In this document: piece after piece, positions 16,587-25,450 of the stretch
How positions within the stretch are numbered: position 1 is the stretch's first letter
How the letters are laid out: the number at the start of each line of letters is the position of its first letter
Source: Bacillota bacterium
GTDB lineage: Bacteria > Bacillota > Clostridia > Lachnospirales > Lachnospiraceae
Assembly: GCA_023442465.1 (NCBI GenBank)
Contig: JAEZZQ010000001.1
Location: forward strand, 124,001 to 188,000
Length of the DNA stretch: 64,000 nt
Direction of reading: 5' to 3'
Notes under the pieces: model-generated
Databases searched by the model: none
What the model was told of the DNA's origin: nothing
What the model saw: only the letters and a program-made list of their open reading frames with translations
Program-made: the position numbers and the translations under genes

Positions 16587-17747
16587 ATGGCAATGGAAGA
16601 GAACAGAAATGAGGTACCGGTGTTAACATTCAGCCCGTTTGAGGAGATGGTAAAGGAGCCGGAGGCACCGGCAGTGGTTCTATCCTCCGGCGCGGAGCGG
16701 AAGGAACAGATCGAAGTTTTGGACGAGAGTACATTTACCCCCGAGGAGCGCAGGATGGTGGACGACTTTGCTTTCAAGATCGACTTGAACAATTCGACTA
16801 TAATTTTACAGTATGGAGCGGGAGCTCAGAAGAAAATTGCAGATTTTTCCGAGACAGCGCTCTCCAACGTGCGCAGCAAAGATCTGGGGGAAATCGGTGA
16901 GCTTTTATCCAGCGTGGTATATGAGCTGAAGAAGTTCGACGAGGAAGAAGAAAAAGGCTTTCTCGGAGTGTTCAAAAAAGGCAGCAATAAAATTGCTTCC
17001 ATTAAGAGCAAATATGACAAGGCGGAAGTCAATATAGGCAAAATCTGCAGTGTGCTGGAAGATCATCAGATCCAGCTCTTAAAAGATACGGCGATGCTCG
17101 ATAAGATGTATGATCTGAACAAGAATTATTTTAAAGAGCTTTCCATGTACATTCTCGCGGGCAAGAAGAAGCTTAGCAAGGTAAGACAGGAGGAACTTCC
17201 TGCACTTATGGAGAGAGCGCAGGCGAGCAATCTGCCCGAGGATGCGCAGGCGGTGAATGATTTCGTGGCGCAGTGCGACCGTTTTGAGAAGAAGATTCAC
17301 GATCTGGAGCTGACCAGAATGGTATCCATCCAGATGGCTCCGCAGATCAGGCTGGTACAGAGCAATGATACAATTATGTCGGAAAAGATCCAGTCTACTC
17401 TCGTGAATACGATTCCTCTCTGGAAGAGCCAGATGGTGCTGGCGCTTGGCATTACACATTCCTCTCAGGCGGCTCAGGCACAGCGTGAGGTTACGAATAT
17501 GACCAATGAGCTGCTTAAGAAAAATGCGGCAGTACTGAAGGTGGCTACGGTAGAAACTGCCAAGGAGGCGGAGAGAAGCATCGTAGATATTGAGACGCTG
17601 AAGCAGACGAACGAGTCTTTGATTTCAACGCTGGATGAAGTAGTAAGGATTCAGGCGGAAGGACGTCAGAAGAGAAGAGAGGCGGAAGTGGAGCTTGCCC
17701 GTATCGAAGGTGAACTGAAAAACAGGCTGTTGCAGATGCAGGTATAG
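16587..17747 (+). CDS. telA: TelA family toxic-anion/membrane-stress protein
   Basis: This 386-residue, soluble, mostly alpha-helical protein matches TelA/YaaN: LNNSTIILQYGAGAQKKIADF near 70-90, QMAPQIRLVQSNDTIMSEKI and TIPLWKSQMVLALG in the middle, and a helical C-terminus. Family members are linked to tellurite or cell-envelope stress tolerance, with no firm biochemical activity. AAAGGAG precedes the ATG. It is coupled to xpaC upstream and 3 bp from the SPL-like gene downstream, so the three may form one transcript. Confidence 0.9.
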   Translation: MAMEENRNEVPVLTFSPFEEMVKEPEAPAVVLSSGAERKEQIEVLDESTFTPEERRMVDDFAFKIDLNNSTIILQYGAGAQKKIADFSETALSNVRSKDLGEIGELLSSVVYELKKFDEEEEKGFLGVFKKGSNKIASIKSKYDKAEVNIGKICSVLEDHQIQLLKDTAMLDKMYDLNKNYFKELSMYILAGKKKLSKVRQEELPALMERAQASNLPEDAQAVNDFVAQCDRFEKKIHDLELTRMVSIQMAPQIRLVQSNDTIMSEKIQSTLVNTIPLWKSQMVLALGITHSSQAAQAQREVTNMTNELLKKNAAVLKVATVETAKEAERSIVDIETLKQTNESLISTLDEVVRIQAEGRQKRREAEVELARIEGELKNRLLQMQV

Positions 17748-17750
17748 TAC

Positions 17751-18650
17751 ATGATAGAATATATTCCGGCAAAAACGATCATAACGAAAACGAAGAGCAG
17801 TGAATGGTTTGGTACGGATTATAATATGAACATATATAAGGGCTGCTGTCACGGCTGTATTTATTGTGACAGCAGGTCGGAGTGCTACCATATCGAAGAC
17901 TTTGACAAGGTGCGCGCCAAGGAAAATGCGCTGCAAATAATCCGTGACGATTTGCGCCGCAAGGTGAAAAAGGGAGTGATAGGCACCGGTGCTATGAGTG
18001 ATCCTTACAATCCCTTTGAAAAAGAATTGTGTCTGACCAGACATGCTCTGGAGCTCATTCATGCTTTCGAATTCGGGGTGGCCATCGCGACTAAGAGCCC
18101 CTTGCTCGCCCGGGATATCGATATTTTAAAGGATATAAAAGAGCATTCTCCGGTGCTTTGTAAGGTGACGATAACTACGGCAGATGATGAGCTGGCGGCG
18201 AAGCTGGAGCCGGGAGCAGCGGTTTCTTCCAGACGGTTTGAAGCGCTTTCAAATTTACGGGAGAACGGAATATTTGCCGGCATATTGCTTATGCCGGTTT
18301 TGCCGTTTCTGGAAGACAACGAAGCAAATATTTTAAATATTGTACATAAGGCAGCGCAGTGTTCTGTTAACTTTATCTATCCGGCCTTCGGTATGACGCT
18401 CAGACAAAATCAGAGAGATTATTATTATGAAAAGCTGAATGAACTGTTTCCCGAGGATAATCTTGTAGGAAAGTATAGAAATCAGTATGGGGAATACTAT
18501 GAGTGCCGGTCACCCCGGTCGTCTCAGCTTTATAAGGTATTTGCAAAGGAATGCGAGAAACATGGGATTCTTTATAAAATGAAGGATATCATACACGGAT
18601 ATAAGCGAAATTACGGAGAAAATCAGCTTAATTTTTTGGATATGATATAA
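17751..18650 (+). CDS. Radical SAM protein of the SPL/SplB-like (Rv2578c) group
   Basis: A 299-residue protein with an N-terminal NIYKGCCHGCIYCDSR motif giving the CX3CX2C cluster for a 4Fe-4S centre and SAM. GTGAMSDPYNPFEKELCLTR and the C-terminal PAFGMTLRQNQR stretch match proteins annotated as SPL-family or DNA-repair-photolyase-like. It is shorter than true spore photoproduct lyase and lacks evidence of that activity, so the lesion or substrate is unknown. The start ATG is 3 bp after the telA stop. Confidence 0.85.
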   Translation: MIEYIPAKTIITKTKSSEWFGTDYNMNIYKGCCHGCIYCDSRSECYHIEDFDKVRAKENALQIIRDDLRRKVKKGVIGTGAMSDPYNPFEKELCLTRHALELIHAFEFGVAIATKSPLLARDIDILKDIKEHSPVLCKVTITTADDELAAKLEPGAAVSSRRFEALSNLRENGIFAGILLMPVLPFLEDNEANILNIVHKAAQCSVNFIYPAFGMTLRQNQRDYYYEKLNELFPEDNLVGKYRNQYGEYYECRSPRSSQLYKVFAKECEKHGILYKMKDIIHGYKRNYGENQLNFLDMI

Positions 18651-18790
18651 ACTTCAGATATGACATGAACGTCGTTAATTCTTAATATTTTATGAAAAAG
18701 TGAACCATTTTTATTTTCACGGCCACTAATTATGTATAATGAATACATATTGCCGTAAAAGGCCGGAGGGACTGTCCGAGAGGCAGAGTC

Positions 18791-19624
18791 GTGTTAAAAA
18801 TGGAAATACATAAGATGCAGATAGAGGATGCGGTCAGGCTGGAGAAGAGAAAGTATGTTCTGACGCAGGAAGAAAGAATCCGCAGGAAAAAGCGCAAGAG
18901 AAAAAGAAAATTAATTAGAATAGCAGTCATGGGCATGACAGCCGCGCTGAGCTTCGCCTTGATTGCAGGTATTATTGCCCTCGTGTTCTTCGTATCCGGC
19001 AGGACCGGAAGACAAGAGAACAAGACGGTGCTAAGTGAAAAAATTCAGACCTTGAGGGATGGAAGGCAGGGCAAGTGGCAGGACTTCTATGCCGCCGAAT
19101 TGGCTATGCCGGCGCTGAACGTGGAGCTGCTTACGGTTAACGAGTTTTCCAGACCGGGAATCGCTTTGCCGGAGGTTAAGAATATTTTTATTCATTATAC
19201 GGCAAATGAGGGTACGACAGCACTGCAGAACCGAAGCTACTTCGAGTCTCTTGCCGAAACCCATGAGCGTTCGGCAAGCGCCCATTTTATTATAGGCTGT
19301 GACGGAGAAGTGGTGCAGTGTATTCCTACGGGAGAGATTGCCTACGCGGTAATGAAGCGCAATTACGATTCCATTTCCATCGAGTGCTGCTATGAAAGAG
19401 AGGACGGGCAGTTTACGGACCGGACCTATCAGTCCTTGATAGAGCTGACGGCATGGCTTTTGCATAAGTACGAGCTTGCGCCGGAGGATGTCCTTCGCCA
19501 CTACGACGAAGGCGGCAAGATCTGTCCTAAGTATTATGTGGAAAATGAAGCCGTATGGGAGCAATTCCATGTGGATTTGAGCGAATATATGGAGCAGAAG
19601 GCAGGTATGTTTGTGAATCTGTAA
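18791..19624 (+). CDS. Membrane-anchored N-acetylmuramoyl-L-alanine amidase
   Basis: A 277-residue protein: a basic cytoplasmic N-terminus (RRKKRKRKRK), one membrane segment at about 47-70, then an Amidase_2/PGRP zinc domain at about 120-260. Zinc and catalytic residues are visible as IFIHYT (first His), NYDSISIECC, and LRHYDEGGKICPKYY (second His plus the Cys position). It would cut the peptide stem from glycan outside the membrane. The start may be GTG 18791 or ATG 18800 three codons later; neither has an ideal ribosome site. A TATAAT lies about 55 bp upstream without a clear -35. Confidence 0.88.
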   Translation: MLKMEIHKMQIEDAVRLEKRKYVLTQEERIRRKKRKRKRKLIRIAVMGMTAALSFALIAGIIALVFFVSGRTGRQENKTVLSEKIQTLRDGRQGKWQDFYAAELAMPALNVELLTVNEFSRPGIALPEVKNIFIHYTANEGTTALQNRSYFESLAETHERSASAHFIIGCDGEVVQCIPTGEIAYAVMKRNYDSISIECCYEREDGQFTDRTYQSLIELTAWLLHKYELAPEDVLRHYDEGGKICPKYYVENEAVWEQFHVDLSEYMEQKAGMFVNL

Positions 19625-19694
19625 AGAAACCTGCTAAGAAATGAATTTGTCTGGTGTGCTGTCATCGATACAGCGCAATCGGGAGGGTATGGCT

Positions 19695-20111
19695 ATGAAA
19701 TCTTATAGAAAAGAGCTGCATTTTAATTTTCCTTCGAGAAGAGGACTTCAGAACATTACTGGAGAGGTTCAGCGGGCAATTGATGAAAGCGGAATTAAGG
19801 AAGGTCTTGTGCTGGTAAATGCCATGAATATTACGGCCAGCGTGTTCATCAACGACGACGAAAGCGGGCTGCATCACGATTATGAGGTTTGGCTTGAGAA
19901 GCTGGCACCGGAGAAGCCTTATAACCAGTATCATCACAACGGCTATGAGGACAATGCGGATGCCCATTTAAAGCGCACGATCATGGGACGTGAGACAGTA
20001 TGTGCGATTACCGGCGGCAAACTGGATTTCGGCACGTGGGAACAAATCTTTTATTTCGAATTCGATGGAAAGAGGAACAAGAGAGTGCTCATTAAAGTGA
20101 TTGGAGAATAG
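19695..20111 (+). CDS. YjbQ family (UPF0047) protein
   Basis: A 138-residue protein of the YjbQ family, some members of which show thiamin-phosphate synthase-like activity. Motifs are GLVLVNAMNITASV, DAHLKRTIMG and GKLDFGTWEQIFYFEFDG. I chose ATG 19695 since GGAGG lies 8 nt upstream; the ATG at 19689 would leave only 2 nt. The central segment departs from the usual NENADPDV motif. That motif is kept in the truncated second copy just downstream. Confidence 0.88.
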   Translation: MKSYRKELHFNFPSRRGLQNITGEVQRAIDESGIKEGLVLVNAMNITASVFINDDESGLHHDYEVWLEKLAPEKPYNQYHHNGYEDNADAHLKRTIMGRETVCAITGGKLDFGTWEQIFYFEFDGKRNKRVLIKVIGE

Positions 20112-20380
20112 AGAAAGCGGTCACCATTAGTGAAAACGCCGACCCGGATGTAGTGCGGGATTTCACTATGGAAATCGATAAGATCGTTCCTTGGGAGGAT
20201 GGCTATCATCATATGGAGGGGAATTCTGCGGCTCATTTGAAGGCCAGTATGATGGGATTTTCCGAGTCAATAATCATAGAAAATGGCAATCTTCTTCTGG
20301 GAACCTGGCAGGGAATTTATTTCTTGGAATATGACGGGGCGAGAAATAGAAAAGTGTATGTGAAATTAATGGAAGGATAG
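20112..20380 (+). pseudogene. N-terminally truncated second YjbQ copy
   Basis: Immediately after the first YjbQ stop, an open frame encodes AVTISENADPDVVRDF, EGNSAAHLKASMMG and LGTWQGIYFLEYDGARNRK, which are the middle and C-terminal parts of a YjbQ protein. The first ~45 residues and any credible start are absent; the only internal ATG, at 20168, would remove the conserved NENADPDV region. It is most easily read as the tail of a former tandem paralogue. Divergence from the intact neighbour shows it is not a recent duplicate. Confidence 0.75.
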
Positions 20381-20398
20381 TATGGAATAAAGGAAAAC

Positions 20399-20444
20399 AG
20401 GTGTCCCAAAAGTCATGAAATGACTTTAGGGGCACCTTCTCTTT
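20399..20444 (+). terminator. Hairpin behind the YjbQ genes
   Basis: A stem of about 18 bp (AGGTGTCCCAAAAGTCAT pairing with ATGACTTTAGGGGCACCT, with minor mismatch), a 3-nt loop, and a pyrimidine-rich tail. It may act in both directions between the convergent YjbQ and DUF4097 genes. Confidence 0.65.
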
Positions 20445-20531
20445 GACTATATCATGATATTATGAATCCTCAGAAATAACATATTCTGCAATCATGAAAC
20501 GGTTGGATCTATAAACTCTCTCGCATATAGA

Positions 20532-21839
20532 CTATAAGCCCTTTATGTCGATGCTGCCGGACTCGCAAGAGACTGTGATATGCTTTCCTATGTCTGAAGA
20601 GGAAAGTGGCTTGTATTTTTCTCCCATATCCTGCCCTTCAATTTTAATGGTACCGTATTCTGTAAATAAATCGTAGGAATAATCGGTGGCTGGAGAAGAG
20701 AATTCCAAGGAAACGTCTCCATATTCATTATCTGCCGTTAAGGTCTGAAGATTGGCATCTTTCATGTGCAGGGAACCGGTTCCTATAGTAATGTCCGTAT
20801 CTCCTGATATGGTGATTCGCTCTGCGTTGTTTTCGCCGTATTCGATGTCTGCTGTGAACGTATTTGCCGTTATATCTGCCATGCCGAGGCTGCCTGTGTT
20901 TATTTCTACGGAGAGAGAATCGGTATCTGCGGAGCTTAACTGCAGGTCACCGTAATCGATTGCTGCTTCAATGATGCCGGAAGCGATATCCTTTATATTC
21001 ACATTGCCGGTATTTATTTTCAAAGTAACGCAAGAGGAATCGATGGTGCTTAGGATGGCATCTCCGTAATCGGCAGTTACTGTCAGAGTATCTGCAACTA
21101 TACTATCCAGATTCACATTGCCGGTGTTTACCTTCAAAGCAGCGGTAGAGGCATCGATGGTGTTTAGTGTGACATTTCCGTAATCGGCAGTTACTGTCAG
21201 GGTATCTGCAATTATATTGTCCAGATTCAAATAGCCGGTGTTTACGTCCAAAGCGATACAAGGGGCATTCATGTCAGTCAGGTTTACATCGCCGTAATCC
21301 GCAGATATGGAGACGGAAGAAGCATTTAAGGAGGAAAGATTAGTGTTTCCGCAGTCGTTATTGACCGAAATACTGCTTAACTCGGTATTCCCGGGAATAT
21401 AAACAGTTACCGATTCATTCTCCCATATATTGCCGTTTTGAATACCAGAAAAGCCGAGGAACATGTAATGGAAGGAAGAGGAGCCTGCAATATTATTCGC
21501 TTGAGTTAAATGCAGTGTACCGTCTTTGATTTCATAAGATAACGGGTGATTCTGAGCCGTTTTATAAGAAATCTTAAAGCGGTCCGATTCTTTGATTTCC
21601 ACATTGGCATAGGAAACCTTCATGTCGATATTTTGAAAGGCGTCCAGTTCGATGTCTGTCATTTCTATAAAGTCAGTTTCATTCAGCTTTGTCTGGTTCC
21701 AGCTATATACCTGAAAGCCGTCATTGCTTATGCCGATGCCGGTAACGCTTTCTCCGAGGAAAAATCCTGTGATGTATAAAATGATGCCTAAACCGACAAA
21801 AGCAGCGCATAGGGCAAGAAACTTATTTGTTTTGCTCAT
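20532..21839 (-). CDS. DUF4097 repeat protein with single membrane anchor
   Basis: A 435-residue protein with an N-terminal membrane segment (LALCAAFVGLGIILYITGFFLG, 22 residues written here as positions ~8-29) and a long extracytoplasmic beta-solenoid-like region typical of DUF4097/putative adhesin proteins. ADYGxVxL and VNTGxVxL units alternate. The DNA is nearly identical at a 114-bp period (for example 21064 and 21178), i.e. 38-residue repeats made by internal duplication. Start is ATG 21839 with GGAGG upstream; it overlaps the DUF1700 gene by 17 bp. It belongs to the common PadR-DUF1700-DUF4097 module; the ligand is unknown. Confidence 0.85.
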   Translation of the reverse strand: MSKTNKFLALCAAFVGLGIILYITGFFLGESVTGIGISNDGFQVYSWNQTKLNETDFIEMTDIELDAFQNIDMKVSYANVEIKESDRFKISYKTAQNHPLSYEIKDGTLHLTQANNIAGSSSFHYMFLGFSGIQNGNIWENESVTVYIPGNTELSSISVNNDCGNTNLSSLNASSVSISADYGDVNLTDMNAPCIALDVNTGYLNLDNIIADTLTVTADYGNVTLNTIDASTAALKVNTGNVNLDSIVADTLTVTADYGDAILSTIDSSCVTLKINTGNVNIKDIASGIIEAAIDYGDLQLSSADTDSLSVEINTGSLGMADITANTFTADIEYGENNAERITISGDTDITIGTGSLHMKDANLQTLTADNEYGDVSLEFSSPATDYSYDLFTEYGTIKIEGQDMGEKYKPLSSSDIGKHITVSCESGSIDIKGL

Positions 21840-22422
21840 TTTTTCTTCCTCCTTTTTCGATGAGATGTCCAAAGAAACGTACCATGCGGGTAAGGAACCA
21901 TTGACAGAAGCGTATCATGCCAAAGGTCAGCAGCATACCGAGTCCCATGGAGACAAGGCCTGCCCCCAGGCAGCTAATAAAGGCGGGAAAATTGGCAACG
22001 GCCACGGTGAATCCGGCAACGATGTAAAGGGGGCCGGCAATAGTAATTATAATACCTGCAAAGATAAAGCATAAGATGACCGCCAATATGCATAAAACAA
22101 AAGCGATGATTACCATGGCAAAGGCCAGAGCCAGAGGAAGAGCAAAGGGGGCTGCACATACGGCGAGTACGCCTACCCAAACGGCATTTAAGCCTTTTTT
22201 AACGTCTTTGACCGGGGCGGCGGCATTTTTGCGAACGATGTCGGCTATGATTTGTTCTGCGGCGAATTCGGGTGTTCCCAGATCCTCAATTACCTGAGCC
22301 TCTTCCTCGGCGCCTGCGTCGGAAAAGTATTCTTCAAAATAATCTACGGCCTTTTGGAAGTCCTCTTTTGGAAGACGCCGCAATTGTTTTCTTAAAGATT
22401 GCATGTATTCCACTTTATTCAT
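21823..22422 (-). CDS. DUF1700 family membrane protein
   Basis: A 199-residue protein. The N-terminal ~75 residues are the acidic helical DUF1700 head (LRRLPKEDFQKAVDYFEEYF, then EEAQVIEDLGTPEFAAEQII). At least three or four hydrophobic segments follow (about 88-190). Start is ATG 22422, chosen because GGAGG lies 8 nt away; the ATG at 22428 leaves 2 nt. It overlaps the PadR gene by 8 bp upstream and DUF4097 by 17 bp downstream, so all three genes are translationally coupled. Probably a membrane partner of the PadR-controlled envelope system. Confidence 0.88.
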   Translation of the reverse strand: MNKVEYMQSLRKQLRRLPKEDFQKAVDYFEEYFSDAGAEEEAQVIEDLGTPEFAAEQIIADIVRKNAAAPVKDVKKGLNAVWVGVLAVCAAPFALPLALAFAMVIIAFVLCILAVILCFIFAGIIITIAGPLYIVAGFTVAVANFPAFISCLGAGLVSMGLGMLLTFGMIRFCQWFLTRMVRFFGHLIEKGGRKNEQNK

Positions 22423-22756
22423 TTTCATTTCCTCCCTCTTGGAAAATTCTTTTCTCATTTATAATTTTTTCGACGGTGGCAGTATGCTGGTGCCACTCGT
22501 TTTTCAGGAATTGCCACTGGTTTTCTCCGGCCTCGGTGATCCGGTAGTATTTGCGGTTGCGGCCTTGAAAAGGCTGGTCATAAGTAATGACGAAATTGTT
22601 GTCGGACAGGCGGCGAAGGATGGGGTAGAGAGTCGAATCCTTCATATTGGATACGCTTTTTAATTGCTGGCTGATCTGGTAGCCGTAGCTGTCTTGCTGC
22701 CGGACGATAGAGAGAAGGAGAAAGTCGAGCAGGGGGGCACTGACTGGGTATATCAT
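22415..22756 (-). CDS. PadR-family transcriptional repressor
   Basis: A 113-residue winged-helix protein: LDFLLLSIVRQQDSYGYQIS, DSTLYPILRRLSDNNF and RKYYRITEAG are the family hallmarks of recognition helix and wing. AGGAG precedes the chosen ATG at 22756, 5 nt away; the frame extends 7 codons further up without a site. Heads the leftward operon with DUF1700 and DUF4097 and sits behind a near-consensus promoter embedded in an AT palindrome, which is the likely autoregulatory site. Confidence 0.93.
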   Translation of the reverse strand: MIYPVSAPLLDFLLLSIVRQQDSYGYQISQQLKSVSNMKDSTLYPILRRLSDNNFVITYDQPFQGRNRKYYRITEAGENQWQFLKNEWHQHTATVEKIINEKRIFQEGGNENE

Positions 22757-22866
22757 ATGAGCTCCTTTCTTCGGCATAGGCTCATGGTAGGCGCTTGAAA
22801 TTACGAAGGCGCCGGAAAAGACCGATACCGATAGCTTTGTTTTTTATATATATAATTATTATGCAT

Positions 22867-22895
22867 ATTATATATTGTATAATATATATTGTCAA
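22867..22895 (-). promoter_or_regulatory. Consensus promoter and likely PadR operator
   Basis: On the minus strand, a perfect TTGACA (22890-22895) and a perfect TATAAT (22867-22872) are 17 bp apart. The region 22840-22925 is almost pure A/T with overlapping inverted repeats (TATATAT and ATAATTATT types), the kind of dyad PadR proteins bind. The 22757-23121 gap otherwise holds a solo MITE end at 22935-22961. Confidence 0.75.
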
Positions 22896-22934
22896 TATAT
22901 ATATTTATAAATAATAATTATAGGAAACCATCAT

Positions 22935-22961
22935 GTTACTGAGAACGGAGTGAACAGTAAC
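22935..22961 (-). repeat. Solo MITE end, copy A4
   Basis: A 27-bp fragment reading GTTACTGAGAACGG... to ...GAACAGTAAC that equals only one end of the 150-bp element (its subterminal inverted repeat). There is no clear target duplication. It may be an excision footprint or decay product. Confidence 0.7.
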
Positions 22962-23121
22962 AGCATTATTGCAAGGCTTATATTTTCAGGATATCGCGGG
23001 AAAGAATTCGGAGTGTAATATAAAATGAGATGTTGTATGTAAATCGCAATCATGTGATAATATGTTAGAAAGAAACAGAAGTGAATATATAAACTAAAAA
23101 GTTTTGGAAAAGAGGGATGCT

Positions 23122-23478
23122 ATGAACGTTTTATTTGTGGAATATCCGAAATGCAGTACTTGTAAAAAGGCGGGAGAATGGCTGAAGGCACATGGAATTA
23201 CGTATGCGGACAGGCACATTAAGGAGGATAATCCTACGGCCGCAGAGTTGAAGGAGTGGCATGAGAGGAGCGGGAAGGATATAAAGAGCTTCTTTAATAC
23301 GAGCGGGAACTTGTATAAGGAAATGCAACTGAAGGATAAACTCCCGGGAATGACCTTGGAAGAGAAATATGCACTTCTTTCCACGGACGGAATGCTTGTG
23401 AAGAGGCCGGTCGTGGTAGGAGAAGATTTTGTTTTGGTTGGTTTTAAGGAAGCGGAGTGGGCGGATAAGCTGGTATAG
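23122..23478 (+). CDS. ArsC/Spx-like thioredoxin-fold protein
   Basis: A 118-residue protein with YPKCSTCKKAGEWL near the N-terminus (CxxC redox pair), DRHIKEDNPTAAEL, FNTSGNLYKE and the late KRPVVVGEDFVLVGF motif. This is the YffB/Spx/ArsC fold. It could be a glutaredoxin-like arsenate reductase relative or a Spx-type regulator; sequence alone does not decide, and no ars genes are nearby. Start is ATG 23122 (AGAGGGA upstream). Confidence 0.87.
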   Translation: MNVLFVEYPKCSTCKKAGEWLKAHGITYADRHIKEDNPTAAELKEWHERSGKDIKSFFNTSGNLYKEMQLKDKLPGMTLEEKYALLSTDGMLVKRPVVVGEDFVLVGFKEAEWADKLV

Positions 23479-23601
23479 AAGCAAATATGGAAATTGACGG
23501 GGACAGCAAATGCTTTTTCACAAACCTTTCATGAAGGTATCATATTTCTTTCACAAAATAGTGATTAAATAAGATACAAATTATGCGAAGGAGAATAAGT
23601 T

Positions 23602-25338
23602 ATGCGAAAGAGTATAGGCGTTAAAATCCTCGGTTTAGTAGCCATATTGCTGCTTACAGGTTTGGCGAGCAGCATTACCGGTACATTTCTGGTCAGGAAT
23701 ATGAATGAAAAGGCGCAAATTATTGCCAATGACAATATGGATGCGGTCACGCTGCTGTTTAATACGGCGAGAAGCGTGGAGAGAGTACAGAAGTTCGTCA
23801 ACAGCTCTTCCGAGGACAGTAACAGCGAAGCGGAGGCGGCTACAACTGCGTTTGCGGAGTTGAAGGATGTGCTGTCGGTATTTGATGATGACGAGATCAT
23901 GTCCGCCTTTCACGGTTATCAGGAGGCGTATGCGGCATATGTACAAGCGGCCAGTCAGATGGGAAGAATGATGCCCGATATGGTGCAGCAGGCGGTGGGC
24001 GATGCCGCGAACGACGGGACAGGCGGTATGGAGGATGCGGCAGTCCGGAATACGGAAATGGACGAGGCGGCAGCAAAGCTGGACAGCGCCTATGGAAATC
24101 TGTATACATTGATTCGTACGGAGGTGGTAGCGGCTTCGGATACGCTCAACGCGCAATATCAGTTTTCCACCGTACTTAATTATGGCATTATTATTTTTAT
24201 TCTGCTTCTGGGAGCGGTTATCGTCGCCGTTACGCTGGTAGCGCTCATAAATCCCATTAAGGCGGCAAACAGTCAATTAAATGAAATAATGGTTGAAATA
24301 GACGGAGGAAAGGGTGATTTATCGAAGCGGCTGATTACCCGCAATCGAGATGAAATCGGAAGCTTAGTATTTGGGATCAATACATTTTTGGATAAGCTGC
24401 AATCTATCATGCAGAAAATCCAGTCGAAGTCCGAATCTCTCGGAGTGTCGGTGGAAATTGTCTTGGATTAGGTCTCGGAGTCGGAACAGAGTGTGAACGA
24501 TTTTTCTGCGACGATGCAGCAGCTTGCGGCAGGAATGGAGGAGGTATCAGCCACCTCGGAACAGCTTAGCAGCGGAGTAAATCAAATTTTTGATTCCATC
24601 AAATATATGAATAATCAAGTAAAAGACGGGAAAAATTTGTCTCAGGATATAGAAATTCGTTCCAAAGAATTCAGTGAGAGCGCGGAGAATTCCAAGCAAA
24701 GTACCAACGATATCGTAACGGAGCTGAAGGAAGGACTAAATGCCTCTATTGAGAGGAGCAAATCAGTTATAAAGATTCAGGAGCTGACAAATGAAATCCT
24801 CAATATCTCTTCCCAGACGAACCTGCTTGCGTTAAATGCCTCCATAGAGGCCGCCAGAGCAGGCGACGTAGGAAAAGGCTTTGCGGTTGTTGCAGAGGAG
24901 ATCAGAAGTCTTGCCGAAAACAGCAGGAATACAGCAAATAATATCCAAAACATCAGTAATCTGGTTACGGAAAGCGTGGAGAAATTAGCAGATAATTCCA
25001 AGAGGATGTTAGACTATGTGGATACGAGTATTCTTACGGATTACGATAATTTTGTAAGGATATTGGAGAAATACAGCGTAGATTCGAAGCGGCTGAACGA
25101 GATTCTGGAGGAGTTTTCAACCAATACTTCCGGCCTGGAAGCGACCATGGGTGAGATGAACAATGGAATCAGTGAAATTGCCAATACCATAGATGAAAGT
25201 ACAAAAGGAATTACCAATACCGCAGCTCTGACCGGCGATTTGGTTTCTTCCATCGCGTTGATAACGGATAAGACAAAAGAGAGTAAAATTGTCGGAGAAG
25301 AGTTACAGTCGGAAGTGAGCGTTTTTGAAAAGATTTAG
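23602..25338 (+). pseudogene. Methyl-accepting chemotaxis receptor split by an in-frame amber codon
   Basis: Reading through one TAG at 24469-24471 gives a complete 578-codon receptor: membrane segment about 8-30, extracytoplasmic four-helix sensor about 31-195, second membrane segment about 197-220, HAMP about 222-275, then the signalling domain with the conserved tip LLALNASIEAARAGDVGKGF and AVVAEEIRSLAEN. Upstream (289 aa) and downstream parts share the same frame with 8 codons between the stop and the next ATG. The amber sits where CAG (Gln) would fit, so a single C-to-T change explains it. AGGAGAA precedes ATG 23602. Without suppression only the sensor half is made. Confidence 0.85.
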
Positions 25339-25450
25339 GTATAATAATCCACCATTTACAAATACTAGCAACACATCGCTGTAGATTCTCGAGCCAGAGA
25401 AGAATGGCAGCGAAAAGACTGAAATATTTGGAAAATGGAGGAAACAGAAT

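Noticed and set aside
17751..18650. Spore photoproduct lyase (splB) as the specific name
   Set aside because: The protein is shorter and its motifs fit the wider SPL-like radical SAM group; the true SplB features were not seen.
24469..24471. Pyrrolysine or programmed read-through at the receptor amber codon
   Set aside because: No context for recoding is visible and no other gene here carries an internal TAG; a nonsense mutation is simpler. Kept only as a test in the findings.
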